A stretch of DNA of 43,064 nt from Lachnospiraceae bacterium (GTDB taxonomy: Bacteria > Bacillota > Clostridia > Lachnospirales > Lachnospiraceae), in assembly GCA_017623295.1 (NCBI GenBank), contig JAGAPK010000045.1, positions 1 through 43,064 of the forward strand. The letters run 5' to 3'. Below, piece by piece: positions 17,405-26,132 of this stretch (its first letter is position 1; each line of letters opens with the position of its first letter). The notes below the pieces were generated by a model that searched no databases, had not been told where the DNA came from, and saw nothing but the letters and a program-made list of their open reading frames with translations. The position numbers and the translations under genes were made by a program.

Positions 17405-17428
17405 CGTTCCCGACTGACAGAAGGAACG
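17405..17428 (+). other. Short inverted repeat in the flgE leader
   Basis: CGTTCC (17405-17410) and GGAACG (17423-17428) could form a 6-bp stem with a 12-base loop, 35 bases before the flgE start. No U tract follows. It may only be a leader hairpin affecting flgE mRNA; the evidence is structural and weak. Confidence 0.3.
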
Positions 17429-17463
17429 AAACGGTTTGTCACAAATTAAGGAGGTCATTCATT

Positions 17464-19458
17464 ATGATGAGATCATTGTTCTCTGGTGTGGCAGGTTTGA
17501 AAGTACACCAGACAAGAATGGACGTTATTGGTAACAATATCGCAAACGTTAATACAACATCTTACAAATCACAGTCTATGGTATTTAGTGATTTGTTATA
17601 CCAGACAACACAGGCGGCATCTGGTGCAAATGCAGCAACAGGTCGTGGTGGTACAAACGCAAGACAGATTGGTCTTGGTGCGAAAACTGGTGCTATTTCT
17701 ACAGCAATTACAACACAGGGTTCTGCGCAGTCTACAAATAACCCGTTTGATATTATGATTACAGGTGATTCCTTCTTCGTAGTAAGCAACGGTTCTGAGA
17801 ACTTCTTTACAAGAGATGGTTCTTTTACAGTAGACGGAGCTGGTAATCTGGTTATGTCTTCCACAGGTTATACGGTAATGGGATGGCAGACAGATAAGGA
17901 AACAGGCGAAATTATTCCGGATACAGTATCTGCACTGAAAGTTATGAATGCAGATAACCTCACATATCCACCGGAATCCACAACATCCGCATATGTTTCC
18001 GGTATTCTGGATAAATATGACAGCAATACAACAAGTTCAACAGGTAAAATTATTACTTTGAACTTCTTTGATAAGCTTGGTTATACATATACTGCAAAAT
18101 TCAGTATTCATGCAACCGATGAAGAGGGTAACTACAAAGTACGTCTTGATGATATCTTAGATGAAGCAGGCGATTCTCTTGTAACAAAATACAACTTGAA
18201 CAGTATCAATGATATTGCAAGCTTTGGTGAAACAACAGTAACAACTTCAGAAGCATTATATGAAGTATTAAGTAATGTTACGTGTGATGCTACTGCTACA
18301 CCACCAGTATACAGTCAGGTTTTATCCGGCGAGGAAGTGTTAAAAGGTTTTGGAGATAATTCCATGATTAAACTGGCTGATACATGGGAAATTGCAGCAA
18401 CAGCAGGAACACAGGTTTCAGCTGGAAGCACCGTTGATGTAAAAGGAACTGTAACACTGGATAAGAATACTCTGGAAGGAGAACCATTCAATCTTATTTT
18501 TGAGAGTGATGGAGCTGGTAATAACAAGTATTATTACAACGCTGCAGATCCGGGCGCAGATCCTGTAAAAGGTCAGGAAGTAACTGACTGGACAGATGCA
18601 TTAACAAGCTTAAATGTTACTGGTATTGATGGAACACCTACTGTAGATGCAGATGGTAACCTGGTAATTAACTTTACACAGACTTTTGAAGCAACAAAAG
18701 AATCTGTTGTAGCAGACACCAAATCTTTTAAATCCCAGATTACTCCGTTAGAAGCATTTGGTCTGGAGAATTCGGAAGATACAACTTACCAGATTGATTT
18801 TACTTCTCAGGATGGTTTATCAGCACAGATTATCAAGACTGTAACACAGACAGGCAATAATCTTGTTTATGATATTGAGAATGGTAAGTTCAAATATGTT
18901 GGTACTGTTAATAATGACAGTGTTACAATGGCATTTAATGCAGCAGCAACATCCAAAACAGGTGATACAATTGATTTGATTAACTTCTCTGATATTGATA
19001 TCGATTTCTCTCTTTCCAACATGTTCAACAACGGTGGAACATCTACGATTGGTGCTACAAATGGTGATAAGAACGGCTACAATACCGGTAGAAAAACAGG
19101 TGAAATGATTGGTATTGAAGTAGGACAGGATGGTAAAATCACAGCTTCCTATGACAATGGTCAGACTAAGTTACTTGGTCAGATTGCAGTAGCAAGCTTT
19201 GCAAATGCTTCCGGTTTATCCAAACAGGGTGATAACCTTTATTCCGCAACAATGAACTCCGGTGAGTTCGATGGTATCGGAAAGGATATCACAGCAGAAG
19301 GTGGATATATGACATCCGGTGTTCTGGAAATGAGTAACGTAGATTTATCTTCTGAATTTACAGAAATGATTACAACACAGCGTGGTTTCCAGGCAAACAG
19401 CCGAATCATTACAACATCTGACAGTATGTTGGAAGAACTTGTTAACTTAAAGAGATAA
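17464..19458 (+). CDS. flgE: Flagellar hook protein FlgE
   Basis: Main subunit of the hook. 664 residues. The N-terminal D0/D1 region begins MRSLFSGVAGLKVHQTRMD, then NNIANVNTTSYKS, and includes NPFDIMITGDSFFVVS. The C-terminal axial helix is DLSSEFTEMITTQRGFQANS with RIITTSDSMLEELVNLKR. The long central part (about 165-540) is a variable, Thr/Asp-rich surface domain larger than in enteric FlgE, consistent with clostridial hooks. AAGGAGG lies about ten bases upstream; the start may be 17464 or the adjacent ATG at 17467. Confidence 0.95.
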   Translation: MMRSLFSGVAGLKVHQTRMDVIGNNIANVNTTSYKSQSMVFSDLLYQTTQAASGANAATGRGGTNARQIGLGAKTGAISTAITTQGSAQSTNNPFDIMITGDSFFVVSNGSENFFTRDGSFTVDGAGNLVMSSTGYTVMGWQTDKETGEIIPDTVSALKVMNADNLTYPPESTTSAYVSGILDKYDSNTTSSTGKIITLNFFDKLGYTYTAKFSIHATDEEGNYKVRLDDILDEAGDSLVTKYNLNSINDIASFGETTVTTSEALYEVLSNVTCDATATPPVYSQVLSGEEVLKGFGDNSMIKLADTWEIAATAGTQVSAGSTVDVKGTVTLDKNTLEGEPFNLIFESDGAGNNKYYYNAADPGADPVKGQEVTDWTDALTSLNVTGIDGTPTVDADGNLVINFTQTFEATKESVVADTKSFKSQITPLEAFGLENSEDTTYQIDFTSQDGLSAQIIKTVTQTGNNLVYDIENGKFKYVGTVNNDSVTMAFNAAATSKTGDTIDLINFSDIDIDFSLSNMFNNGGTSTIGATNGDKNGYNTGRKTGEMIGIEVGQDGKITASYDNGQTKLLGQIAVASFANASGLSKQGDNLYSATMNSGEFDGIGKDITAEGGYMTSGVLEMSNVDLSSEFTEMITTQRGFQANSRIITTSDSMLEELVNLKR

Positions 19459-19482
19459 TATTAGCAATAGTTCTTAAATTAA

Positions 19483-19516
19483 AAAAGAGGAACTTTCGGG
19501 TTCCTCTTTTCCTTTC
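19483..19516 (+). terminator. Intra-cluster hairpin terminator/attenuator after flgE
   Basis: An 11-bp perfect stem, AAAAGAGGAAC (19483-19493) with GTTCCTCTTTT (19500-19510), loop TTTCGG, followed by the pyrimidine run CCTTTC. It lies 24 bases after flgE. The following tract is only partly U, so termination may be incomplete and downstream genes would be read at a reduced level. A weak -10-like TAAAAT (19524-19529) follows without a convincing -35. Confidence 0.7.
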
Positions 19517-19553
19517 TATGTGTTAAAATAGTAAGAAGGGCATGGTGACAATA

Positions 19554-19739
19554 GTGATTGAAGTAACAAAAATCAATGGTAGTAAAGTGCTTGTGAATCC
19601 CGATTTACTGGAACTTGTAGAAGAAACTCCTGACACAGTTCTTTCTTTTACAACAGGCCGGAAAATAATTGTAAAAGAAAGTAGACAAGAGGTAAAAAAT
19701 TTAGTAAAATCGTATAGAAAGGATATTTTTGCAGATTAG
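19554..19739 (+). CDS. flbD: FlbD/SwrD family motor protein
   Basis: 61 residues: MIEVTKINGSKVLVNPDLLE, then DTVLSFTTGRKIIVKES. This is the small FlbD family; its Bacillus subtilis member SwrD, at the same place after flgE, raises flagellar motor power. The start is uncertain: GTG at 19554 gives the family N-terminus, while ATG 19542 would add four residues but lies only one base after GAAGGG. Next to motAB, which fits a stator-related role. Confidence 0.85.
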   Translation: MIEVTKINGSKVLVNPDLLELVEETPDTVLSFTTGRKIIVKESRQEVKNLVKSYRKDIFAD

Positions 19740-19760
19740 TGTAAAAACGGGTGAAAATTC

Positions 19761-20558
19761 ATGGATATAGCATCAATTTTAGGATTAGTTTTATGTTTTG
19801 TACTGGTTTTATTTGGTATTCTGTGGGGAAATGACACATCGGCACTTATGCGATTTGTCGATATACCATCTGTGCTTATTACCTTTGGCGGTTCTTTCTG
19901 TTGTATTTTGGCGAGTTACACGGTAGAGAACTTCTTTGGTGGTCTTAAGAGTATAGGATTGATATTCAAAACATCTAATATGAATGTTCCGGAGACAATT
20001 CAGAAAATTATTGATTTATCCAATGTTGCGCGTAAAGAAGGCTTGCTTTCTTTGGAAGAAGCAGCAGGTGATATAGATGATCCTTTCTTACAGAAAGGTA
20101 TTTTGTTAGTAGTTGATGGTACAGACCCGGAACTGGTACGTGCCATTATGGAAACAGAATTAGTAAGTATGGAAGATAGACATAAATCCAAAATCGGATT
20201 CTGGGAAGATGTTGGAGCGATGGGACCGGCATGGGGTATGATTGGTACACTGATTGGTCTTATCAACATGTTACAGGATATGGATGACCCATCGTCTATC
20301 GGTCCTTCTATGGCGGTTGCTCTTATTACAACTTTGTACGGTTCTTTGCTTGCTAACTGGATTTGTGCTCCGGTTGCTACGAAGTTAAAGAGTAAGAACG
20401 CTGATGAAATGATGATGAAAGAGATTGAAATCGAGGGTCTGCTGTCTATTCAGGCAGGTGAGAACCCGCGTGTTATAGAGGAAAAACTGAAATCCTTCTT
20501 GGCACCGAAGGATAGAGGAAGCAACGCAGAGGAAGGTATGGGTGAAGTAAATGGCTAA
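19761..20558 (+). CDS. motA: Stator protein MotA (PomA-like)
   Basis: Channel-forming stator subunit that uses ion flow to push on FliG. 265 residues with four membrane segments (about 5-22, 32-52, 150-170, 180-200). WGMIGTLIGLINMLQDMDDP, AVALITTLYGSLLANW and a C-terminal NPRVIEEKLKSFL are very close to Vibrio PomA as I recall it, including the two threonine sites. The cytoplasmic loop between segments 2 and 3 carries charged residues for FliG contact. It overlaps motB by eight bases, so the pair is translationally coupled. Confidence 0.92.
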   Translation: MDIASILGLVLCFVLVLFGILWGNDTSALMRFVDIPSVLITFGGSFCCILASYTVENFFGGLKSIGLIFKTSNMNVPETIQKIIDLSNVARKEGLLSLEEAAGDIDDPFLQKGILLVVDGTDPELVRAIMETELVSMEDRHKSKIGFWEDVGAMGPAWGMIGTLIGLINMLQDMDDPSSIGPSMAVALITTLYGSLLANWICAPVATKLKSKNADEMMMKEIEIEGLLSIQAGENPRVIEEKLKSFLAPKDRGSNAEEGMGEVNG

Positions 20559-21360
20559 GAAGAGCAAGCCGGATGAAGTCAAGCCGGGAGCACCGGCGTG
20601 GCAGTCAACATTCGCTGATTTGATGAACCTGTTGCTTTGCTTCTTCGTTTTGCTGTTTTCTATGTCTACAGTGGATGCGCAGAAGTTTGAGGCGATGGCA
20701 GCATCATTTAACCAGACTTTCAGCATTTTTGAAGCTGGTGCAACAGCAATTGGTGATGGCATACTGATTAGTAATGGTGTCAGCCAGTTAAACGAACTGG
20801 ATGAATTTATCAATAGTACAGGTAAACTGGTAGAGGGAGAGACTGTTACAGACGAACTTGCAACTGTTCAGGAGAAAATGCAGGAAGCTCAGATGGAAGA
20901 ATCTGAGAAACTGGCTGAACAGATTGAGGAAGCAATAGAAGAACAGAATCTTGGCAAAGAAATCGATATTGAATTTACAGCACAGTATGTGCAGCTGACA
21001 TTGAAAGGCTCACTGCTCTTTGATTCGGGAAGTACACTGCTTAAAGAGGAAGCAATACCTGTTCTTGATCAGGTAGGTACGATTCTGGAGAGTTATGCGG
21101 AGAGCGGAATTGAGATTGAAGGACATACCGATAATGTTCCGATGTCCGGAGCAAAATACTCTAACAACGATGAGCTTAGTTCTGGTCGTGCGTTATCAGT
21201 ATTTAATTACTTAATAGAAACAACAAATCTCGATCCGGCGGTTATTAAACATACCGGTCGTGGAGAATATGTGCCGATTGCAGATAATTCAACTGCAGAG
21301 GGCAGAACAAAGAACAGACGTGTTGAAATTAAAATTTACAACTCGCTGAGTTCTTACTAA
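20551..21360 (+). CDS. motB: Stator protein MotB (PomB-like)
   Basis: Peptidoglycan-anchored stator subunit. 269 residues. The single membrane helix carries the ion-binding aspartate, Asp23, in TFADLMNLLLCFFVLLFSMS, more like PomB than proton-type MotB. A plug/linker region (about 45-135, Glu-rich) follows. The C-terminal OmpA-like peptidoglycan-binding domain has IEGHTDNVPMSG and GRTKNRRVEIKI. The ion type is inferred from resemblance only. Confidence 0.94.
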   Translation: MAKKSKPDEVKPGAPAWQSTFADLMNLLLCFFVLLFSMSTVDAQKFEAMAASFNQTFSIFEAGATAIGDGILISNGVSQLNELDEFINSTGKLVEGETVTDELATVQEKMQEAQMEESEKLAEQIEEAIEEQNLGKEIDIEFTAQYVQLTLKGSLLFDSGSTLLKEEAIPVLDQVGTILESYAESGIEIEGHTDNVPMSGAKYSNNDELSSGRALSVFNYLIETTNLDPAVIKHTGRGEYVPIADNSTAEGRTKNRRVEIKIYNSLSSY

Positions 21361-21387
21361 TAAGTAAAAGGAGAGAAGGGCTTAATA

Positions 21388-21906
21388 ATGAAAAAGAATC
21401 TAATTTCCATTATTATACTGGCATTACTGGTAGTAAACATTGTATTAACAGCCATTATGATGTTCAGTGTGACAAGTGCATCCAGAAAAACAGCAGCATT
21501 GGTAGACAATATTGCAACAGCACTGGATTTGGAATTAACGGCAGCAGCCGGAGAGGGAGAAGTAGAGGAAGTAATTCCAATGGAAAATATCGTTGTTTAC
21601 GATATTATAGAATCCATGACAATTCCGTTACAGACAGGTGAAGACGGAAAGAGTCACTTCGTTTTAGTTTCTGCAAGCTTCTCAATCAATACAGAGGATG
21701 AAGGATATAAAACATATGGTTCTGATTTGTCTGGACAGGAAAGTTTGATTAAGGACAAAATCAATACTGTGTTTGGAAAATACACAATGGAAGAGGCAAA
21801 AGTGAATCAGGAACAGATTCGTAAAGAGATTTTAGATGAGGTTCAGGGATTATTTGATTCTGAATTTATCTTTAATGTTGCATTCAGTGAAATTGTGTAC
21901 CAGTAA
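21388..21906 (+). CDS. fliL: Flagellar basal body-associated protein FliL
   Basis: Membrane protein that surrounds and supports the stator. 172 residues. One N-terminal membrane helix (about 5-27, LISIIILALLVVNIVLTAIM) is followed by an extracytoplasmic stomatin-like domain ending VQGLFDSEFIFNVAFSEIVY. AAAGGAG lies upstream. Position between motB and fliM is typical. Confidence 0.9.
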   Translation: MKKNLISIIILALLVVNIVLTAIMMFSVTSASRKTAALVDNIATALDLELTAAAGEGEVEEVIPMENIVVYDIIESMTIPLQTGEDGKSHFVLVSASFSINTEDEGYKTYGSDLSGQESLIKDKINTVFGKYTMEEAKVNQEQIRKEILDEVQGLFDSEFIFNVAFSEIVYQ

Positions 21907-21948
21907 GCCCCCTTTTAATTTGTAAAACCGCAGGGGAGGTGACGTTTC

Positions 21949-22929
21949 GTGGGCGAGGTACTATCTCAAAATGAGATTGATAATCTGCTTGCAGCATTGA
22001 GCAGTGGAGAATTAGATGTGGATCAGATGCAGGATTCCGGGGATAAACAGGTAAAGAATTACGATTTTAAGCGACCTACGAAATTCTCGAAAGAACATCT
22101 TCGTACTTTGGAAATTATTTATGAACATTACGGAAGATTATTATCAACCAATCTTCCTGTATACTTAAGAAAAAATGTACAGGTTTCGGTAGCAAGTTCG
22201 GAAACAGTTATTTTCTCTGAATTCAGTAATGCCTTATCGAATCCGTTGATTCTTGGTATTGTTAACTTTCAACCATTGGGAGGAACAATTCTGGTGGAAC
22301 TGGCAGCCAATCTTGGATTTTCCATGATAGACAGGATGTTAGGTGGACAGGGTGATCCTCTTGAAAAGAGCAGGGAATTCTCTGAAATAGAAATGACGAT
22401 TATTGAGAAAATGATGGTTGTGTGTATGCAACTTATGCGCGAACCTTGGAAAAACGTAGTGGATATTAATCCGGTTATGGAGAGGATTGAAACGAACTCA
22501 CAGTTTGCGCAGGTTATCGCACCGAATGATATGATAGCTTTGGTTACCTTGAATATGAAAATAGGAGAGGTAGAAGGATTCATGAATGTTTGTCTGCCGT
22601 TCTTTACATTAGAGAATGTAATGGATAAGTTGAATACCAAGTATTGGTATGCAAATATGCAGGAACAGAATGAAGAGGACTTTGAAGAATATATTGAAGC
22701 ATTAATTCGCAGGGTAGATGTTCCTGTGAAAGCAGTGCTTGGTAGAAGCCAAGTATCCGTTAGCGATTTTGTCAATTTACAGGTTGGCGATATCATACGG
22801 TTAGACACCGATATAAACAATGATTTAAGTGTATATGTCGGTAATATTAAAAAATTCACCGCATTACCGGGCTCCAACAAGGATAAGTATGCTGTCAGAG
22901 TAACGTCGGTAATTAGAGAGGGGGAATAG
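21949..22929 (+). CDS. fliM: Flagellar motor switch protein FliM
   Basis: C-ring protein that binds phosphorylated CheY and FliG. 326 residues. The N-terminal CheY-binding peptide is VLSQNEIDNLLAAL. The middle CheC-like domain contains RTLEIIYEHYGRLLSTNLP and GIVNFQPLGGTILVE. The C-terminal SpoA domain contains VPVKAVLGRSQVSVSDFVNL and VGDIIRLDTDINN. The start is GTG at 21949, with GGAGGTGA six bases upstream. fliY begins four bases after the stop. Confidence 0.95.
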   Translation: MGEVLSQNEIDNLLAALSSGELDVDQMQDSGDKQVKNYDFKRPTKFSKEHLRTLEIIYEHYGRLLSTNLPVYLRKNVQVSVASSETVIFSEFSNALSNPLILGIVNFQPLGGTILVELAANLGFSMIDRMLGGQGDPLEKSREFSEIEMTIIEKMMVVCMQLMREPWKNVVDINPVMERIETNSQFAQVIAPNDMIALVTLNMKIGEVEGFMNVCLPFFTLENVMDKLNTKYWYANMQEQNEEDFEEYIEALIRRVDVPVKAVLGRSQVSVSDFVNLQVGDIIRLDTDINNDLSVYVGNIKKFTALPGSNKDKYAVRVTSVIREGE

Positions 22930-22933
22930 AAGC

Positions 22934-24160
22934 ATGGATGGAATGTTATCACAAGATGAAATAAATGCATTGCTGAGTGGCGTGGATACAACTGCTGACG
23001 AGAGTGCGGCAGAAGAAGTGCCAGCAAAAGGCAGCGCTGTTATAGATGACAGTTTATTGTCTGATATTGAAAGGGATGCTATCGGTGAAGTTGCTAATAT
23101 CAGCATGGGTTCTTCAGCAACAACATTATATTCACTTGTTAACCGAAAAGTAAATATTACGACCCCAACTGTTAGTTTGGCAACTTGGGAAAATGTACTG
23201 GAAGAATATGAGAAACCATGCGTATTTATTCAGATTAAATACACAGTTGGTCTGGATGGCTCCAATATTATGATATTGAAGGAGCATGATGTTAAAGTTA
23301 TCACTGATTTAATGATGGGTGGTGACGGAAGCAATACAGATGGAGAGTTAGGCGAATTGCATTTAAGTGCAATTTCCGAAGCAATGAACCAGATGATGGG
23401 TTCCGCAGCAACTTCTCTCTCTACCATGTTAGGAAAAATGATTGATATCAGCCCGCCGGAAGCAAGCTTGGTTGATTTGACTGCTTATAAGTCAGGCGGC
23501 GATATAGCACAATTCTTAGAAGGAACTTTTGTTAAAATTGCATTCCGCATGGAGATTGATGATTTAGTAGATTCAACCATCATGCAGTTATATCCAATTG
23601 ATTTTGCGAAGGAATTATGCAGCACCTTCTTAGGCTCTCAAATGGGCGAAGAAACACCTGCACCAGCTCCAGCAGCGACGGCACCTACACCAGCACCGGC
23701 TCCTGCACCAGCACCACAGATGGACATGAGTCAGATGAATATGGGAATGCCGCAGATGGACATGAGCCAGATGAATATGGGCATGATGCCTCAGATGAAT
23801 ATGGGTATGCCGCAAATGAATATGGGTATGCCACAAATGATGGGAATGCCGCAGATGATGCCAAATATGAACATTCAGCCTGCGCAGTTCCAGAGTTTCT
23901 CTAATGACTATAATGCAATGCAAAGTCAGGAGAATATTGGTTTAATCCGAGATGTTCCGTTGGAAGTTACGGTAGAACTTGGAAGAACCTCTAAATCTAT
24001 TTCAGATATTCTTGATTTTGCACCTGGAACGATTATCGAATTAGATAAGATTGCCGGAGAACCGATTGATGTATTGGTAAATGGCAAGTTTGTAGCCAAA
24101 GGTGAAGTAGTTGTAATTGAAGAAAGCTTTGGTGTTCGAGTAACCGAAATTATTAAATAA
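22934..24160 (+). CDS. fliY: Motor switch phosphatase FliY
   Basis: Firmicutes C-ring protein that joins a CheY-P phosphatase to a FliN-like domain. 408 residues. The N-terminal MLSQDEINALLSG peptide resembles the FliM CheY-binding peptide. Two CheC-type active sites are intact: DAIGEVAN and SAISEAMN, each followed by proline after exactly 22 residues. A central Ala-Pro stretch and a Met-rich repeat (residues 262-313) precede the C-terminal SpoA/FliN domain (DVPLEVTVELGRTSKSISDI ... GTIIELDKIAGEPIDVLVNG). The Met-rich linker is unusual. Confidence 0.94.
   Translation: MDGMLSQDEINALLSGVDTTADESAAEEVPAKGSAVIDDSLLSDIERDAIGEVANISMGSSATTLYSLVNRKVNITTPTVSLATWENVLEEYEKPCVFIQIKYTVGLDGSNIMILKEHDVKVITDLMMGGDGSNTDGELGELHLSAISEAMNQMMGSAATSLSTMLGKMIDISPPEASLVDLTAYKSGGDIAQFLEGTFVKIAFRMEIDDLVDSTIMQLYPIDFAKELCSTFLGSQMGEETPAPAPAATAPTPAPAPAPAPQMDMSQMNMGMPQMDMSQMNMGMMPQMNMGMPQMNMGMPQMMGMPQMMPNMNIQPAQFQSFSNDYNAMQSQENIGLIRDVPLEVTVELGRTSKSISDILDFAPGTIIELDKIAGEPIDVLVNGKFVAKGEVVVIEESFGVRVTEIIK
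23717..23872 (+). repeat. Methionine-rich repeat inside fliY
   Basis: 52 codons with 23 methionines, built from variants of Met-Asn-Met-Gly-Met-Pro-Gln and Met-Asp-Met-Ser-Gln. It is preceded by an Ala-Pro run (about 23657-23716). The DNA repeats imperfectly with 21- to 45-base periods. It forms the linker between the phosphatase and SpoA domains of FliY. Confidence 0.9.
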
Positions 24161-24181
24161 TAAGTGATAGGAGAAGAGAGA

Positions 24182-24544
24182 ATGGCAAAAAATATTTTAA
24201 TATGTGATGATGCAGCGTTCATGCGTATGATGATTAAGGACATCCTGACAAAAAATGGATATAATGTTGCCGGTGAAGCTGAAAATGGTGCGAAAGCCGT
24301 TGAAAAGTATAATGAGTTAAAACCGGATCTTGTGCTTATGGATATTACAATGCCAGAAATGGATGGTATCCAGGCTCTTAAGAAGATTAAGGAAGGCGAT
24401 CCAAGCGCAATGGTTATTATGTGTTCTGCTATGGGTCAGCAGGCAATGGTTATTGAATCCATTCAGTCCGGAGCAAAAGACTTTATCGTTAAACCATTCC
24501 AGGCAGATCGTGTATTGGAAGCGGTTAAGAAAGTAGTGGGTTAA
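24182..24544 (+). CDS. cheY: Chemotaxis response regulator CheY
   Basis: Single-domain receiver that carries the CheA signal to FliM and FliY. 120 residues. The acidic pocket is Asp9/Asp10 with phosphoacceptor Asp54 (LMDITMPEMDG). The switch residues are Ser82 and Lys104 (VKPF). The ATG at 24182 follows AGGAG; the GTG at 24164 would add six atypical residues. Its stop TAA touches the ATG of fliO, suggesting coupling. Confidence 0.95.
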   Translation: MAKNILICDDAAFMRMMIKDILTKNGYNVAGEAENGAKAVEKYNELKPDLVLMDITMPEMDGIQALKKIKEGDPSAMVIMCSAMGQQAMVIESIQSGAKDFIVKPFQADRVLEAVKKVVG

Positions 24545-24934
24545 ATGATACTTACTGTATCAGACAACTTGAATTCTTATGTACAGTTTATTACTGTGCT
24601 TATCATCTTTGTTTTTGTTCTGGTAATTACCTATTTCACTTCAAAGTGGATGGCTGGTTATCAGAAAAACAAAGGATTAAATTCTAATGTAGAAATGATA
24701 GAATCATTTCGGTTAACGAATAATAAATATATTCAGATTATTCGTGTTGGGCAGAAATATTTGGCAGTGGCAGTTGGAAAAGATTCTGTTACAATGTTAA
24801 CAGAGATACCAGAAGACCAACTGCTGCTTTCAAGTGATGGTAATGAAGGAGCCCATAGCTTTAAGGAATTATTTGAAAAGGTTCAACAAAAGAGTTTTCT
24901 GGAAAAAGAAGATGACCGAAAGAAAAGTGAGTAG
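24545..24934 (+). CDS. fliO: Flagellar biosynthetic protein FliO
   Basis: Assembly factor for the FliP ring of the export gate. 129 residues. One membrane segment (about 14-34) is followed by a small cytoplasmic beta domain (VEMIESFRLTNNKYIQIIRV and QKYLAVAVGKDSVTML), the typical FliO/FliZ form. The ATG follows the cheY stop with no gap and no clear Shine-Dalgarno, so it is probably read by coupling. Confidence 0.88.
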   Translation: MILTVSDNLNSYVQFITVLIIFVFVLVITYFTSKWMAGYQKNKGLNSNVEMIESFRLTNNKYIQIIRVGQKYLAVAVGKDSVTMLTEIPEDQLLLSSDGNEGAHSFKELFEKVQQKSFLEKEDDRKKSE

Positions 24935-24944
24935 GCGAATAAGT

Positions 24945-25820
24945 ATGAAAAAATATTTTTCCGGACATTACATTAAGAAGTTTATGTGCCTGCTGTTTTT
25001 GGCAGGCATATTGTGTATCAGTAGGAAAGAAGTTGTATATGCTACGGGGAGTGCATATGTGGAATCTAACCTGACTGGAACATCAAATGAAAGAACAAAT
25101 GTAGAGAATCCGGGTACTTCTGAATCGGAAGAAGACCTAAAAGAATTGAATATAGCGAATACGGTGACGGTTACATATAACGATGGTAATGGTAATTTGA
25201 ATGGAGCATTGAGAATTCTGATTACCCTTACTTTAATTGCTATTGCACCGTCATTGATTATTATGTTAACCTCGTTTACCAGAATTATTATCGTTCTGCA
25301 CTTTACGAGGGCAGCACTAAATACACAGACGGCTCCGCCTAATAATGTTTTAATCGGGTTGGCATTATTTTTAACATTTTTTATTATGAAGCCAACTTTA
25401 TCAACGATTTATACAGAAGCGTATGTTCCGTTTGAAAATGGTGAATTGACACAGGAAGAAGCGATTGAAGAGGCACTGGACCCAATCAGAGAGTTTATGT
25501 ATAGCCAGACACAGAAAAAAGACGTTAGTCTTTTTATGGAAATCAATCGAACGGAGTGGAATGGTGAATTAGAAGAAATTCCGATGAGTGTTCTTATCCC
25601 TAGTTTTATCATAAGTGAACTTAGAACAGCTTTTATTATCGGATTCCTCATATATATTCCGTTTATTGTAATTGATATGGTAGTAGCATCTACCTTGATG
25701 AGTATGGGTATGATGATGTTGCCGCCGACGACGATATCCATGCCGTTCAAGATATTGTTATTCGTTCTTGCAGATGGATGGTATCTCATTATTGGTAATT
25801 TGGTTAAGACGTTTTATTAG
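24945..25820 (+). CDS. fliP: Flagellar export gate protein FliP
   Basis: Core subunit of the FliPQR export pore. 291 residues. The N-terminus has a signal-peptide-like helix (KKFMCLLFLAGILCI), typical of FliP. Conserved segments are PSLIIMLTSFTRIIIVLHF, LNTQTAPPNNVLIGLALFLT and PSFIISELRTAFIIGFLIYI with SMGMMMLPPTTISMPFKILL. The ATG at 24945 lies 11 bases after fliO; longer starts inside fliO (24834, 24912) would spoil the signal peptide. Confidence 0.94.
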   Translation: MKKYFSGHYIKKFMCLLFLAGILCISRKEVVYATGSAYVESNLTGTSNERTNVENPGTSESEEDLKELNIANTVTVTYNDGNGNLNGALRILITLTLIAIAPSLIIMLTSFTRIIIVLHFTRAALNTQTAPPNNVLIGLALFLTFFIMKPTLSTIYTEAYVPFENGELTQEEAIEEALDPIREFMYSQTQKKDVSLFMEINRTEWNGELEEIPMSVLIPSFIISELRTAFIIGFLIYIPFIVIDMVVASTLMSMGMMMLPPTTISMPFKILLFVLADGWYLIIGNLVKTFY

Positions 25821-25858
25821 CGGCTTATGAAGAAAGATGATAGAAGGGAGTGGAAAAT

Positions 25859-26128
25859 ATGACAATAGATGACGTGACCGCCATAGCAGGTGATGCTTTA
25901 TTTACGATTATTAAATGTTCTGCACCGGTATTGCTGGTTTCACTTATAGTAGGTCTTATCATCAGTATTTTCCAGACAGTAACCTCTATTCAGGAACAGA
26001 CACTTACCTTTGTTCCTAAGATATTGGCGATTTTTCTTGCGTTAATGTTATTGGGACATTGGATGCTTAACAATATGGTAGAATTCATGATGAATTTGTG
26101 GAATAACTTTAGTATGTATATCAGGTAA
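25859..26128 (+). CDS. fliQ: Flagellar export gate protein FliQ
   Basis: Small two-helix subunit of the export pore. 89 residues, the family's usual length. It starts MTIDDVTAIAGDALFTIIK and contains VGLIISIFQTVTSIQEQTL, the conserved hairpin. ATG 25859 has GGGAG upstream; a GTG at 25850 would add three residues. Confidence 0.93.
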   Translation: MTIDDVTAIAGDALFTIIKCSAPVLLVSLIVGLIISIFQTVTSIQEQTLTFVPKILAIFLALMLLGHWMLNNMVEFMMNLWNNFSMYIR

Positions 26129-26132
26129 CGGC

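Noticed and set aside
22807-22814. ACCGATAT inside fliM, 7/8 match to a sigma-28 -10 element
   Set aside because: No TAAA at the required distance upstream, and it lies within conserved coding sequence.
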